Origin: Paralichthys olivaceus | Taxonomy: Eukaryota > Chordata > Actinopteri > Pleuronectiformes > Paralichthyidae | NCBI RefSeq assembly: GCF_024713975.1 | Contig: NC_091096.1 | Span: 17,332,458-17,396,457 of the forward strand | Direction of reading: 5' to 3' | DNA length: 64,000 bases | In this document: piece after piece, positions 1 through 18,340 of the stretch | Layout: every line of letters starts with the position of its first letter | Position numbering within the stretch: position 1 is the first letter of the stretch | Translations under genes and position numbers: made by a program | The notes under the pieces: model-generated | Databases searched by the model: none | What the model saw: only the letters and a program-made list of their open reading frames with translations | Told to the model about the DNA's origin: nothing

Positions 1-53
<53 letters not shown>
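1..53. repeat. (TAGA)n microsatellite
   Basis: Uninterrupted tetranucleotide array at the left edge of the window, so its full length is unknown. It ends in a unique TTGAGTTT flank. Confidence 0.97.
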
Positions 54-440
54 TGAGTTTTTTCCAGATTTGTCTATTGTCTACTTTCTCTCCCACATCT
101 GACATGAAAATGAAGTTCAAGGACACTTGTCATATCGGAAATTAAGGGACAAAAAAACTAGAAGTTCTATGGCAGATTAATACAATAAAAACACTCAGTG
201 ATTTTTTTAAAAAGGTCAATATAAACTCTGAATTGAATGCCACACACTATAAGTCCCAACGGAAATAGAATATTGATTTTGTTTTTCACTTTTGGGTCAG
301 AGGCGCGCCCGCAGCCACACGTCTTTATAATCCATGAGAGAAACTGGTCAAATCTGACTGAACAAATCAGTCGTGTTAAACCATCTGTGTTTACAAGCAG
401 TCCTGCAGAATATTACACCACACACACACATATCACTCAC

Positions 441-561
441 CACGTGCAGTTTGCTGTGGAAGTCTTTGTGCACACTTGTCCTCAGCAGGTCGAGCTGCTG
501 TGTCCAGTCGACAGGTGCAGGTCTCTTCAGTGAGGGATGCTCTGAATCTCTCGCTCCGGGG
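441..561 (-). other. possible orphan coding exon, unassigned gene
   Basis: Read on the minus strand, an open frame runs for 40 codons. It begins after a plausible acceptor (CCTGTCAG) and ends at a strong donor (GTGAGT), entering with one spare base and leaving in phase 0. The peptide contains VDWTQQLDLLRTSVHKDFHS, and third positions are rich in C and G, as in the proven exons of this window. No start codon precedes it in frame, so it would be an internal exon of a gene continuing beyond the left edge. I do not recognise the family. It could be chance. Confidence 0.22.
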
Positions 562-1079
562 CTGACAGGACCAGGGCTGAGCGCAAACAGCAGCCAACCA
601 CGTGATCAGCACTGTGGAGGACGAGTAATGAGAAATGCACGGACTGGTCTGATCCCAACTGGGTCAGATTGTCTTCAGAGAGCTGCAGAGCCCTGGGGAA
701 CTCAGGTGGGTCTGAGCTACAATCGTTTCACTTCTGAATGTCTTCAACACGTGGAAGAGATGAAAGTACGCGCGGATCGAGCAGCAGTACTGTGGCTATA
801 GTGACTTTTTATTGTTTTTATTCACACTGTCACAATGATGTGTTGCCTAGGTAATATAAACGCACGCAACAGCAAAATATTGCAAACTGTGTTTGATAGC
901 GTTTTAATTGTGGTTAAAGTCACAGTGGCTGATTATATAATAATTACTTAAAGTAAAAATGTTAATTATACAGGCACAGCATAACGCACGACAAGGACAC
1001 GTTATATGTGCATGGACAACGTAAATTATAAGACATAAGAAAAAAAAGAATGCTAAATCAAAATTATAAAATAGAATGT

Positions 1080-1716
1080 CATTATTTTAAGATACTAAGT
1101 CATTATTTTTGAGATGGTGCGTATAGTCGTTTTTGTATATTAAGTCATTATCATGAGATACTAAGTCATTACTCTTAGATTATTATTATGTATGTGTATG
1201 TCATTATCTTGAGATCCCCCCAAGTCATTTTTTAAGATATTGTTATTTTGAGATATTAGGTTGTTATTTCTGAGTTAGTGAGGTAATTGTTTTGAGTTAC
1301 TCAGTCATTATTCTGAGATATGAAGTCATTATTCTGAGATATTAAGTCCTTATGCTGAGATATTCAGTCATTATTCTGAGAGATAAAGCCATTATTATTA
1401 GACGTTAAGTCATTATGCTGAGATATTCAGTCATTATTCTGAGAGATAAAGCCATTATTATTAGACGCTAAGTCATTATTCTGAGATATCCAGTCATTAT
1501 TTTTAGATATGAAGTCATTATTCTGAGATATATTGTCATTATTCTGAGATATTCAGTCATTATTTTTAGATATTAAGTCCTTATTCTGAGATATTCAGTC
1601 ATTAGTTTTAGATATGAAGTCCTTATTCTGAGATATGAAGTCATTATTCTGAGATATTCAGTCATTAGTTTTAGATATATTGTCATTATTCTGAGATATG
1701 AAGTCCTTATTCTGAG
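1080..1716. repeat. AT-rich minisatellite, about 21-bp unit
   Basis: Roughly thirty degenerate tandem units around GTCATTATTCTGAGATAT, with variants in which one or two bases change. Because the unit is 21 bp (seven codons), the minus strand reads as a repeated heptapeptide like YLRIMTS. That explains an open frame here without any gene. The array ends about 320 bp before the ubl4a start codon. Confidence 0.9.
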
Positions 1717-1842
1717 AAGGTTTCTCTCAGGGTTGTGATCAGTGGTATGAATCAGCTTCCACACACTCAGACAGTTCTGCTTCACTGGGGAAATTATTTG
1801 CCACGTCCCTCTATATTTTGGGTGGAGTTGTCCTCCCCGCCG

Positions 1843-1856
1843 CCAGTAGGTGGCAG
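1843..1856 (+). promoter_or_regulatory. CTCF-like motif upstream of ubl4a
   Basis: CCAGTAGGTGGCAG matches the core vertebrate CTCF consensus at every position. It lies about 190 bp upstream of the ubl4a ATG in a GC-richer stretch that is probably the promoter or 5' untranslated region. Binding is inferred, not shown. Confidence 0.5.
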
Positions 1857-2035
1857 CAATGTCCCCTGGGAGCCGCAGCAGGCCGCACACAGCAGCCGGA
1901 GAAGAAGATGGGCCGTACTTGACAAGAGGAGAGTCTTGTTGAAACGAGCAAAGTAACGCCAGTTGATTACAGTTTGATTTTAATCCACAAACGTATTCGT
2001 CGTGTTGTTGAGTTGAGTCCAGGGAGTCGCTGAAG

Positions 2036-4866
2036 ATGATCCTGACCGTGAAACCGCTTCAAGGAAAGGAATGCAGCGTGCAGGTGAGTTCAACACCACC
2101 CTCAGCTAACTGCTAAATGTTAGCTCCCTGACGCTAGCTTAACTCGAAACATTAGCCTCTGCAGGGAGCCTAACGGGTTAGCAGCGGACCTAACACACGC
2201 ACAGCTACCTGTGAGTGTAGCTAACACACACATGCTGCTGCAGTATGAACTCTTGTTACCACTGAACCAAACATAAACGTCAGAGTCCACACAGTGTAGC
2301 TAAAGTTAAGTTTTTATTACAGACACATCGTCGTTCAGGTGTGAACTGAGCTAGCCTTCTTGTCTCAGCCTCGGGGAGGACAATACCTGCAACGTTATCA
2401 GATCGACTCATATCCCTTCTCTCCTATTGTGCGTTATCTGTGTGAATGGAAGCTCTGCAACACTTTGTGTGTCTGTACTTGTAGGTGAGGAAGATCCAAG
2501 CTTATATTACTATACATCTATAACGCAGCATCTTAGTAAAGTAGTTTGCGTTGGGGCAGCACAGCAGCCAACCACGTTACAAGTTACCAGCATCTGCCCG
2601 TTACTCAGTAATTTGCGACGTTGTTTGCACACTGCAGGTCAGTCCAAGCCCCAGATGGAGCCCCACGTGTTTTACAGGGATAACGTTACTGGATTATTGT
2701 TCAAACTGAGGCTTAAACAAACCACTTATATGTAGAAACACCCATTGTTCCCCTGAGCAATGTAGCTATATAAATCTTATCAGGATAGTATGAGAAAATA
2801 ATCAATGAGTCTGATGTTTTATGTGCAGAGTTTTTTACATTTTGAATCTGTTTCGATCTAAAGTATTTGCTTACGTTATGTGTCAAATGGGGAAGAACCA
2901 GACTAAATATGTGACTCTGATTGGTGACTCTAAAATCATCTTTAGTCTGTCAGTGATTCAAATAAAATGTGTTTCTCCCAGCTCTGAAAGTTATAGAAGT
3001 GCCTGTCCACATCATAACATCCCTGTTTTGGGGCATTCTGCTGGGCTTATGGTGTGGATAATACTCTGTAGGCCATTCGTTTTCATCATTTTTCATGATA
3101 CTAATGTGTAGTGAATACCTCATTAGACGTGGGGTTTACGTTTGTAAAGCTAATGCAAAGTAAGAAGAAGATTGGCTGTGCTCCTAAACCAAAAGACAGA
3201 CTGCCTTTCAGCTGTAGTTTGATCATGTATTGTGTTTATGTTTTTGATCTTCCAGGTGACTGAAGATGAGAAAGTCTCCACAGTGAAGGAACTTGTATCG
3301 GAACGTCTCAACATACCAGCAAACCAGCAGCGGTTGCTCTATAAAGGGAAAGCACTTGCAGGTAACTACCAATTACTCAGTGTTTCATATTTTTTTGTAC
3401 AAAGCTGTTCATAACTGATCAGTCTCTTTAAACTATTGATGATTGTATACTACATTGCTTTCCTCAGATGAACACAGACTTAGCGATTACTCCATTGGAC
3501 CAGAGGCTAAATTGAATCTAGTGATCCGTCCAGTGGGGGAGAGGACTGCAGCTTCAGGGATGGCTTCCAGCAGCAGCAGCAGCAACATACATGGAGGAGT
3601 GTGGCAGACTGTGTCTATGATACTTGCAAGACACTTCAGTCCAGCAGATGCAGCAAAAGTCCATGAACAGCTTATTAAGGTATTTAAATGTGGCACCTTT
3701 GCTCCCATGCATCATAATCTGATCAAACTAAATTTGTGGTTATCCATTTTGAGATGTGGGTATGTAGAGTTTCTGAACAACATAATATTAAACAAGTAGT
3801 AGAGGCTGCAGACTGAACATATGTAAGAATAATGCAAAAAATTAAGCTTGAAATAGCTTTAAACCAGTTATAATTGAACACGTAGATCTGAAGGCGAGGA
3901 AATAATTTGAGAAGACTAATATTTGATTATTTTTCTTTTAAATTCTAATATCTTATCTGTTGCCTTTTGCTCTGTTTGTATAAATGTGGCACCTCCATTT
4001 AGTGACCAGATATTTTTATGTTCTTATCTTTAGTTATAATTCATCACAACAGACCAACAAGGACTGTTTCATCTCGGTGTCTCATCCAAACTTGGGCAAG
4101 TGTGCAGTTGTCTTGGTCCTAATTTTTAAGAAACAGAAGTTTAAACTCTGTATGTGCTGTGTCATTTTGCATAATAAGCTTCAGACAAGCCTTGACAAGT
4201 ATTAACATTTGAATCAGCAGATGACAGTCTAATTTTTACCGAATGTTTCAGTTGAGATAATTGTCTCAACTGAACACAATTCGTTCAAGCTACTGAAAGG
4301 TGGAAAGCCACAAGACAACAAAGTATTTCACATAGAACAACTGCTTAGAACAAAACATAAACGTCAAACTCCACAAAGTGTAGCTTAAAGGAAGTTTTTA
4401 ATTACAGACACATAGTCGTTCAGGTATGAAATGACCTTAATGCCGCTAGCTTGCTTGGCTCAGCCTTGGGAAGGACAATAGCTGCAACGTTATCAGATCG
4501 ACTCGTATCCTTTCTCTCCTATTGTGCGTTACAACGGTTTGAATGGGAGCTCTGAAACCTTTTATGTGACTTTACTTGAAGGAGAGAAAGATACAAGCAT
4601 AATGCATCTCTAAACCAAACAATCAGAAAGTAAAGACATTCATGAGGACCATCCTTCATATCCTCCATGCTCTGTGAAATATAGAGCAATATATAAAGCT
4701 TATCATGGTTAAAATGTTTTTCAACCCACTCTTTCTTTTAAAAATGTTTTTCTTCAAGGACTATGAACGTTCACTTCGACAACTAAGTCTTGATGACATC
4801 GAGCGCTTAGCCGGAAGACTCCTCCACCCAGACGGCGAGGGCATGGACACCTCGTACATGGACTAA
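2036..4866 (+). CDS. ubl4a: Ubiquitin-like protein 4A (GET5 homologue), 4 exons
   Basis: Exons 2036-2083, 3256-3361, 3468-3679 and 4759-4866 join in frame to 157 residues, the same length as human UBL4A. Residues 1-74 are a ubiquitin-like fold that starts MILTVKPLQGKEC and contains YKGKALADEHRLSDYSIGP. After a Ser-rich linker, the C-terminal helical domain holds WQTVSMILARHFS and DYERSLRQLSLDDIERLAGR, which in this family binds BAG6. Known role: with BAG6 and GET4 it hands newly made tail-anchored membrane proteins to the TRC40/GET3 targeting factor in the cytosol. The intron-bearing structure excludes the intronless mammalian retrogene UBL4B. The start is the ATG whose exon ends in a consensus donor (CAG|GTGAGT). 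The next gene, dnm1l-like, lies downstream on the same strand. Confidence 0.95.
2265..2525 (+). repeat. copy 1 of a segment duplicated within ubl4a introns
   Basis: This part of intron 1 resembles 4340-4620 in intron 3 over about 260-280 bp. Both share ACAAACATAAACGTCA-type starts and the blocks GCAACGTTATCAGATCGACTC and TTCTCTCCTATTGTGCGTTA, with scattered substitutions and small indels. It may be a tandem-type duplication or two insertions of one unknown element. Confidence 0.8.
4247..4274. repeat. short perfect inverted repeat (11-bp arms)
   Basis: TTCAGTTGAGA and its exact reverse complement flank a 6-base spacer TAATTG in ubl4a intron 3, about 70 bp before the second copy of the duplicated segment. 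It may be a DNA-transposon remnant or a hairpin. No gene relation is visible. Confidence 0.6.
4340..4620 (+). repeat. copy 2 of a segment duplicated within ubl4a introns
   Basis: Counterpart of 2265-2525 in the same orientation. It carries a few extra bases, for example around the GCTAGC and TTACAACGG positions. The copies have diverged, so the event is not recent. Confidence 0.8.
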
Positions 4867-5398
4867 GAATGCAGAGTTGGAAGTTGCTTTTTGTGATTGT
4901 GTTTCAAGAGGCGCTCTGTGCCCTAGATGCATACAGTGTTTAGAGTGTGTGAGGCATGGAAAATACAGTATGAGTTTTCTTGCACAGAGCCCCTGGTGTG
5001 TGCCTCATCAGTGGCTGAGTGAACACAGATAACACCGACTGTCTTCGCAACAGGGCTTCTTATCCACAACCAAAGGGGCTGGATAAGGCCAAAGGACTTG
5101 GATAAGAAAAACGTTGCCGCTTTGGATTAGTCCTCGTCATCAATGTTGCAATCGTGACACAAGGCCTGATCACATAATGTTTGTACACAAAGGATCCATT
5201 TATGCTGTTTGTTTCACATGATCTCTGGCTGCTAACACTCCCAGGGGACTCCCATTTCTACTGGAGGCTATTTATTAGTATTGTCTGTGTTGGATGATAA
5301 TTGCTGTGTGTCTTCTGTTAATCAATTATGCGAACTGCAAAGGTAATAACATGTTTTATCCCATAAATAATATCCCATTGTACGATTTGTAAATATGT

Positions 5399-5399
5399 T

Positions 5400-5431
<32 letters not shown>

Positions 5432-5432
5432 G
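5399..5432. repeat. (AT)n tract
   Basis: Alternating AT run with a few G interruptions, in the probable 3' untranslated or downstream region of ubl4a. The rest of 4867-5700 holds ubl4a 3' sequence and nothing else recognisable. Confidence 0.8.
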
Positions 5433-5699
5433 ACATACATTAAAACAGAAAAAAGAAAGATGTTTGTTTCTTGTGTTTATATTTTATTTCCAAGTAGTGA
5501 TGAATGTTGATAAGAAGCGTTTCCAGCCATTTTACAACATTCAAGTAGAAGTGGTTCAGTAGAAAGAAGGAAGTCCGCTTCATGAGGGACTTCACAAGGC
5601 GGGACCAAACAATGTGTTGTATACGCGTCGACCAATCAGATTCTGAGAACACTCCTAGGTCATATTTTACTACCAATCAAAATTGATTTAGAGTGACGC

Positions 5700-5852
5700 T
5701 CGTACCGCCCATTTCCTAAATCGACGGTTACCTCCTCTGCTGCTAACGCTCGCTGACATTTTGGGTTAAAATGCATCGTCGCTCGCTTTCTTTCTACAAA
5801 GCATGACGGACAGACACGTCGGATAAGGAGGGAAACTTCGTGCTGAACATCG
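5700..5852 (+). promoter_or_regulatory. probable promoter and untranslated first exon of the dnm1l-like gene
   Basis: A GC-rich, CpG-bearing stretch unlike its AT-rich surroundings ends in ACATCG|GTGAGA, a good splice donor at 5853. The matching acceptor is TTCCTGTTCCAG, ending at 6296, just before the start codon at 6322. The exon holds a short upstream frame (ATG at 5803, eight codons including the stop). Start of transcription is inferred. Confidence 0.45.
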
Positions 5853-6321
5853 GTGAGAGGTCGAAGCGGAGCATCGGTTCCTCCAGCCGCTAAGCTAGCG
5901 TAGCGTTAGCTCCAAGCTAGCACGTATATGTCACTTCCTGCCTTTACCAATTAGCTTCAGCGAGCTAACATCACTGTTTTTATGATTTGAATGTTAGCCT
6001 GTGCTGCTACATCATTCACTCACATGTTATGTCGACGGTGTGTCGGTGTCGTGTCTGGGAACTCTAGAAATCACAGCGTTTGGTCTCTGGTGGTGGAGCT
6101 GACGCTTGGGCGTTACACTCCTCTCATCAGGACCACTCTGCCCTTTGGTGCAGCAAGACTGCAGTCACCTTCTGGGATGAACATGTTCTTAGCTAGAGTT
6201 ACTTCTTCTCCTTCTTCTAGTTTCTGTGTGATTCAACATCACCTGCTCCACTTTGCTGCACTTTCCCTCTGTTTACCCACGTCTTTCCTGTTCCAGTAGG
6301 TGAGCCCAGTTTATCAGAAGG

Positions 6322-12946
<6,625 letters not shown>

Positions 12947-15300
12947 CCAGAGGACACAAACAAATTCCCTTGTCATAGGACAGCTTTGAGAATATAAGAG
13001 TGTCTGTGAGTTTACAGCAGAGAAAGTAAGAGAGCGTGTGTGCGTGTGTGTCTGCACTCGTGTGTCTGTGTGTGTCTACATTTTCTCTTGGACCAATGAC
13101 CATAGCACATTTAGATCTTGAACACTGGAGCTGTTGGTTTTTCACTGTGAACGTTGTGTAATGTTGGAAATCATTTAAACACTCAGGCCCGAAAGTGTTA
13201 TCAAGAACTTTAAATGGTAGACAGTTGCAAAGGAAATCATTTTTTGCATTGTTTTGTGACAAAATATTTGTTGGATCGTACGATTGTTGCTGTAAATGTC
13301 AAATGTCAATTTTGTGTGGAGTATTTAAGTGGTTCTCCAGGGTGTTTTTTGGATCAAAATGTAACTCGCACTGTTCAATTTCATACTTTCCAAAACTGGG
13401 CCTCTGAGCCCCTTCAGCAGGTGCTATAAACTATGTTAGATTTGTTGCTTTGTGACTTTAATCTCCTTTGTTGGAAAACTCACCAGAGATAGAAATGAAA
13501 TGGAAATCCAACTTAATCAAAGCTGACTGCAGTGCAACACAGAATTCACACCTCAATGATTTTAAGAAATTACAGGTTGGTTGCAAATTGTTTTTCTCCA
13601 GCTCTGCAGTGTAAAACAGTATGAGGTGTATTTTACAGTCACATTTGCATATCCCTGTGGGTGTGTAGTCTTATACAAGGAGACCAAACATCCCATCATT
13701 AGTTTATCTCTGTTCTGAGGTTTTTAGGAGAGGCAGCTATAGTGTGTAGTATATAAAAATTGTGGTGTTAGTGAGTTGTGATTAAAATATTAGTTTTAAA
13801 TGAAAAAGGAGATCACATGCAGGTACATCACATGACTTCAATATTCTGTAACGTCTCTTCCCTTCCTCCAAACTAATTATCGACGGATTTCCACTTTAAA
13901 TCATTCATAGCCTGTTCCGCTTGAATTTCCAAACATATAGACCAACTGTCGATTAAGAGATTTAGTACACGAATACCTCCTGCATGCATTTATTTGTAAA
14001 CTATCAGCTTATAACCAGAGCCATTCCATTGTGTAATGTCACTCAATGTTTAAAAATCTTCTTCTGATGTTCCAAACTTAGGGTGATTGTCAGGTAAATT
14101 CATCCCCTAAAGTAAAGTAGGAATTAATGTAAATCTTTTCCCTTCGCCCAATAACAAATGTTCCTAAAAATGAGTTTTTTTCACCACCAAACCTTTTCTG
14201 TTTGGTCAGGGAGCAAACACAACATTGCATGTGTGTGTTCAGTATGCGTGTGAGGATGTATGAATGAATAGCTCATGTATATTTGTATTATTTAAATGTA
14301 CAGTGGCGGCCCAAAGGTCTGAGACCTCTCACTGAGTTTTGGACTCCAGCTGTTATTATTATCATGTGTGAACTGCCTCTGAGTTCTTGCCTGCCAATAT
14401 TTGTGATACCATGTTTACCAAATGAAGTCTGTTCAGACTGGAGGGACTCATTAAAAGCGAACAAAAGACACTGTACTGAGTGTGTTTGGGTGTTATTGAC
14501 AGCGTGCGGTTATAACGATTGATCAGTTTTCATAATATCTTGTTAGTTTATCTCCCATGGTGCCGCAGCGGTAGATATGATTAAACTCACTCTGCTTTGC
14601 TTTTATTGATCTCAAGTGACTGAAAAAGTCTGTTTGGTCCAGTGAGTCTGTCATAGCTGCACCAAAGTGCCCTGAAGGGTGCCAGCACACACACACACAC
14701 TCACAGTGACATTAGCACCAGTCTCCACACCTTGTTATTGAGGTATTTGACTCCATGTTACTATATATCGAGGGAAACACACACACTCCCATTGAGATGA
14801 TGGATTTTTGATAATGTTGAGGTGATCTTAGTAAAAGCTGAACAGAGGCAGCAGAGTGAGCTGATGGATACGTTGAACGTGGTTATTTTATATGCAAGTG
14901 AATGAGGGAAGTACTCTTTGGACAAACAACAATGCAAACATGACAAGTCTCATCAGCCTCACAGTGATGCTGCTCACATAACAGTCAAATCTACAGTAGC
15001 TGCTGGAAGAGCACCACGCTCTGAAATGAGAAACCAACCACAAGCTAATCAACACTTACTTCAGGTGATTATTTTCAATTATCTGCTCTTCTGTCTCTCA
15101 CTCTGTAGCCAGTTATTCTGATCACCCTTTCATAACACACCCCACCTCCCCACCAACTGAGACCAGACTAGACCATACCACTTCTGACAGGATGGGAGGG
15201 GGCTCGACTGCAGCATCACGACAAACTGCATCGTTCTGCTCCCACAAAAGCAGCTGAATTGAGATGGAAGCAGTCCAACACACGTTTTGATTCATTTCTA
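12947..15300 (+). other. dnm1l-like 3' region and intergenic DNA
   Basis: The 3' untranslated region probably starts here. It holds a GT-rich stretch at 13025-13078, a candidate ATTAAA signal near 13782, and the decayed foldback copy at 14302-14353. Otherwise the sequence is AT-rich and I see no gene. Confidence 0.5.
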
Positions 15301-15329
15301 AAAGAAAAACCCTCCTTTGTGCTCTCTTG

Positions 15330-15498
15330 CCTTCCATCAGAGGGGTGCACAGGGTTTCGGGCTGTGCTCACCTCCTCCTCTGGTGAGCTTGGCAGCAGAG
15401 CAGGCTGAACAAAGCCATGGGAGGGAGAGAGAGAGAAAGAGAGCTAGAGGAGCTTCTACGAGGAAATGTCTCTCACTGACTGTCGCCTGGACAACCGG
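15330..15498 (+). promoter_or_regulatory. candidate first untranslated exon of disp3
   Basis: A purine-rich block (GGGAGAGAGAGAGAAAGAGA) ends CAACCGG|GTAAGA at 15498/15499, a good donor. No convincing frame is present. It is assigned to disp3 by position and strand only, and the upstream boundary is not visible. Confidence 0.35.
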
Positions 15499-15731
15499 GT
15501 AAGAGAGGAGAGGAGGGGAGTGAGTACAAGAGGGAGAGAAGGAGAAAGGACCGGGGAGAAAAACAACAACACATTATTAACTGCTGAGATTAGAAGATTC
15601 CTGTAGAGTGTTTGAGGGGGGCTGGAGGGATGGAGAGCCCCTCGGTGTCTCTCTCTCTTTCTCTCTCTCTCCTTGTGAGTTATTAAGTCTTACAATAAAC
15701 CTGTAAATAATTTTCTTTTCCCTCACACCAG

Positions 15732-15833
15732 AGTACGGAGGAGATGAAATTGCAGAGCACAAGTTCAGCACATTACAAGTGGACCCAGTAGACCTGAACG
15801 ATCCACCTGTAATTCTTGTCTAATCAGCCTCAG
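15732..15833 (+). other. candidate untranslated exon 2 of disp3
   Basis: It is bounded by a strong pyrimidine-rich acceptor (TTCTTTTCCCTCACACCAG) and a perfect donor (CAG|GTAAGT). It contains an upstream ATG followed by a 15-codon frame closed by TAG, so it is probably 5' untranslated. Splicing from here to the acceptor ending at 20085 would place 8 untranslated bases before the disp3 ATG. Confidence 0.45.
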
Positions 15834-17994
15834 GTAAGTCTCTACTAGACGTTGCAGGCATTTGCTACGATAAGGATGATTTAGTCTTTGCCTGATTATA
15901 CATATTGAAACACATTAATTATTTAAGGCAGTGCACTGTGTAATTATCTAGGAAATTAGGGAAAAAGCCAAGATATTGTTTTAGGATCAATAAAACATAA
16001 TCCAAATATGCCTGCAGCCTGCTAAGAGAACAAGCATTGTTCTTTAGAGCATCTCTGAGGAAGAGAAGTTTAGGAAAATAGGCTTCATTTTAACTTCATT
16101 ATATAGAGAAACTACCTTCATTCAATACAGTAGAAGTATTTGTTCAATTTTTATTCTGTAGAGTGAAAGAAATTGCATGATAACATCCCTTGGATGCGCC
16201 TCACATTGTTCACAGAGAGCTGTGTGCGTACTTCAGTGCAAGCGGGGAATTCATCGACAATAAGAAAATGAGCATTGCTGTCAGGTGCAAATGGCTCTCC
16301 AGAGTTTGACTTGCACCGTGGTCTCAAGCTTCACGGTCCGTAAAAGAATAGAAGGCAGAAAACACACACTGCTGGGCACTCGCGCATGAGGAATGTATTC
16401 ATAGAGCACTAGTGGTGAAATCAATGCCCCTTTAAATGAGGTGGTATTCTGGCTGAGGTTACACCAGCCTGAGTGTGTGCGGGGCAGGAGGCAGCTTGTG
16501 ATATCCATATTGGATGAGATGGAGACTAGATAAATTGAGGAGTGGGGAGAGGGGGTTATTTTTAGTTGCTGTCAATAATGAAGGTTACAAATCTCTCACC
16601 TCTGTGGAAAAGATAAAGACGGAGAAAAGGTGGTGGGAGCGAGGGGAGGAAAGGGCAAGAGAAAGAGGGATGGAGAGCAAAGGGAGGGTGAGGATGGGAA
16701 GGGTTCAGGTTTGCAGTGTTCTCTGAGCTCCCACCTTAACTACCTGACACAATCCAGAGATGTGGCGGAGGAGAAAAATGCTGAGAGTCACTTTTTATAC
16801 TTTTTTCATTGTTAAAAAAAAACTGTGGGTTGAATGTTGGAGGTCAAATAACACTAACCTAAAACTGTTATTTCTTACTCACTATTTATACCTCACACTT
16901 GCTAGATAATACCAACTAGATAGTAGCCAAAGTAGCTGCAATAATAATTGGGCTGAAAATATTATTCTTTGCTCTTGGTGCAAATGAAATCTAGAAAATC
17001 AAGAAAACAGATCACTTTATCAAACAGTCAATATTCCTTTATTCAGTGTGACGATATGAGCTATACAGGCCAGTTTTAGTTTTGGGGAGGGGTAGAACCC
17101 CTCTAACTCCCCTTAAATTACAACTGTAGAGGTATGATGTGACCACCCGGGCTACACAATCCAATACACAGTCAAATGTTCATTTTCTCAAGTGATTCAT
17201 ATACAATCTTCAGCCCTGTGAATAGTCTCTGCTGTGACAGTTCATGTCAGGCCCCTCAGTGCATTTCTCTGTTTAATCTCTGCTGCAGACAAAGAAACAC
17301 AGCCTCACTATTAAGAATGTCATGCTGTAGCTTTAATATAGACAAATACATATTGGAGACATAGCTTTTTATTCCAATTCATACAGAAAGCCGGATGCTA
17401 AATGACACCCTATTTTTAAGCCACACCTGCACCGGGTATTAAGTGACCGTGTTCTCCTAATCTTTGCAGAAAAATAGCAGTGTTGAACAATCCTGGCAGC
17501 TTGTAAACACATTAGTTAGACCAGGCTCTGCACCGCTCGCAGTGCTTTGCAGCTGTACACCGCACTCATAATTATTGTGCATGAGGTGCAATGTTCTCGC
17601 ATGAGGAAGAAACGTCAGACTCATCAAGATGAGAGAAGGAAAAAAAAAGGATGTGTCCCTGAGGCTATGCGTCTTTCCTCCACTGTACCTGTGTGCTCTC
17701 TGTTGCAAAACACACAGCAGGTGAAGAGAGGGTTAGCATGAAGTACAGAGCTCCTCCCTCTCGTCTGAAAAACCCAGTGTCTTATCAATCTCTAATGAGT
17801 TCCTCGAACTGTCAGACTTCTGCACCACTAATCAGCGTGTTCTGATGTTCGAGACAGGCGCAGAGATGAAGCTGTGGAGATGTAGTGATAGGCCTCTCAT
17901 TTAGATTTTCTTTTCTCAATGAATATTAAACAGTAGCATTTCTTTTTACTGATATTTGAGGTGCTGCTGGTTTTGTTTGAAGGGTGATGGCAGT

Positions 17995-18120
<126 letters not shown>

Positions 18121-18239
18121 ACTCAAGTAATTTCCTAGACTTTTCTCTCCTCCTTCCCTTCCACTTCTTTCTCTCGTCATCTTTCCATGCTTGTCTGCGA
18201 GCCTCCTTTCATCCTCTGTTGATGAGTTGTCAAAACAAG

Positions 18240-18340
18240 CTGAGAGAGGCCGAGATGAAATGTGACAGGATTACAATAATCTAATTACCTAAATTAATAA
18301 AATGAATCCCATCTAATTAGCTGTAAATGCACAATTATGT
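18240..18340. promoter_or_regulatory. cluster of homeodomain-type TAATTA sites
   Basis: About 60 bp contain CTAATTACCTAAATTAATAA and CTAATTAGCTG, with further ATTA cores around them, upstream of the disp3 coding start. The texture (AT-rich, non-repetitive, dense binding-site cores) resembles a conserved enhancer. Conservation cannot be tested here. Confidence 0.3.

Noticed and set aside
373..801. 142-codon plus-strand open frame
   Set aside because: No family resemblance and poor composition. The better coding signal in this region is on the opposite strand.
1080..1716. Tandem array as a CRISPR-like array
   Set aside because: Units are contiguous and degenerate with no unique spacers, and the genome is a vertebrate one.
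2036..4866. Naming the first gene ubl4b
   Set aside because: UBL4B is an intronless mammalian retrogene. This gene has three introns and UBL4A length.
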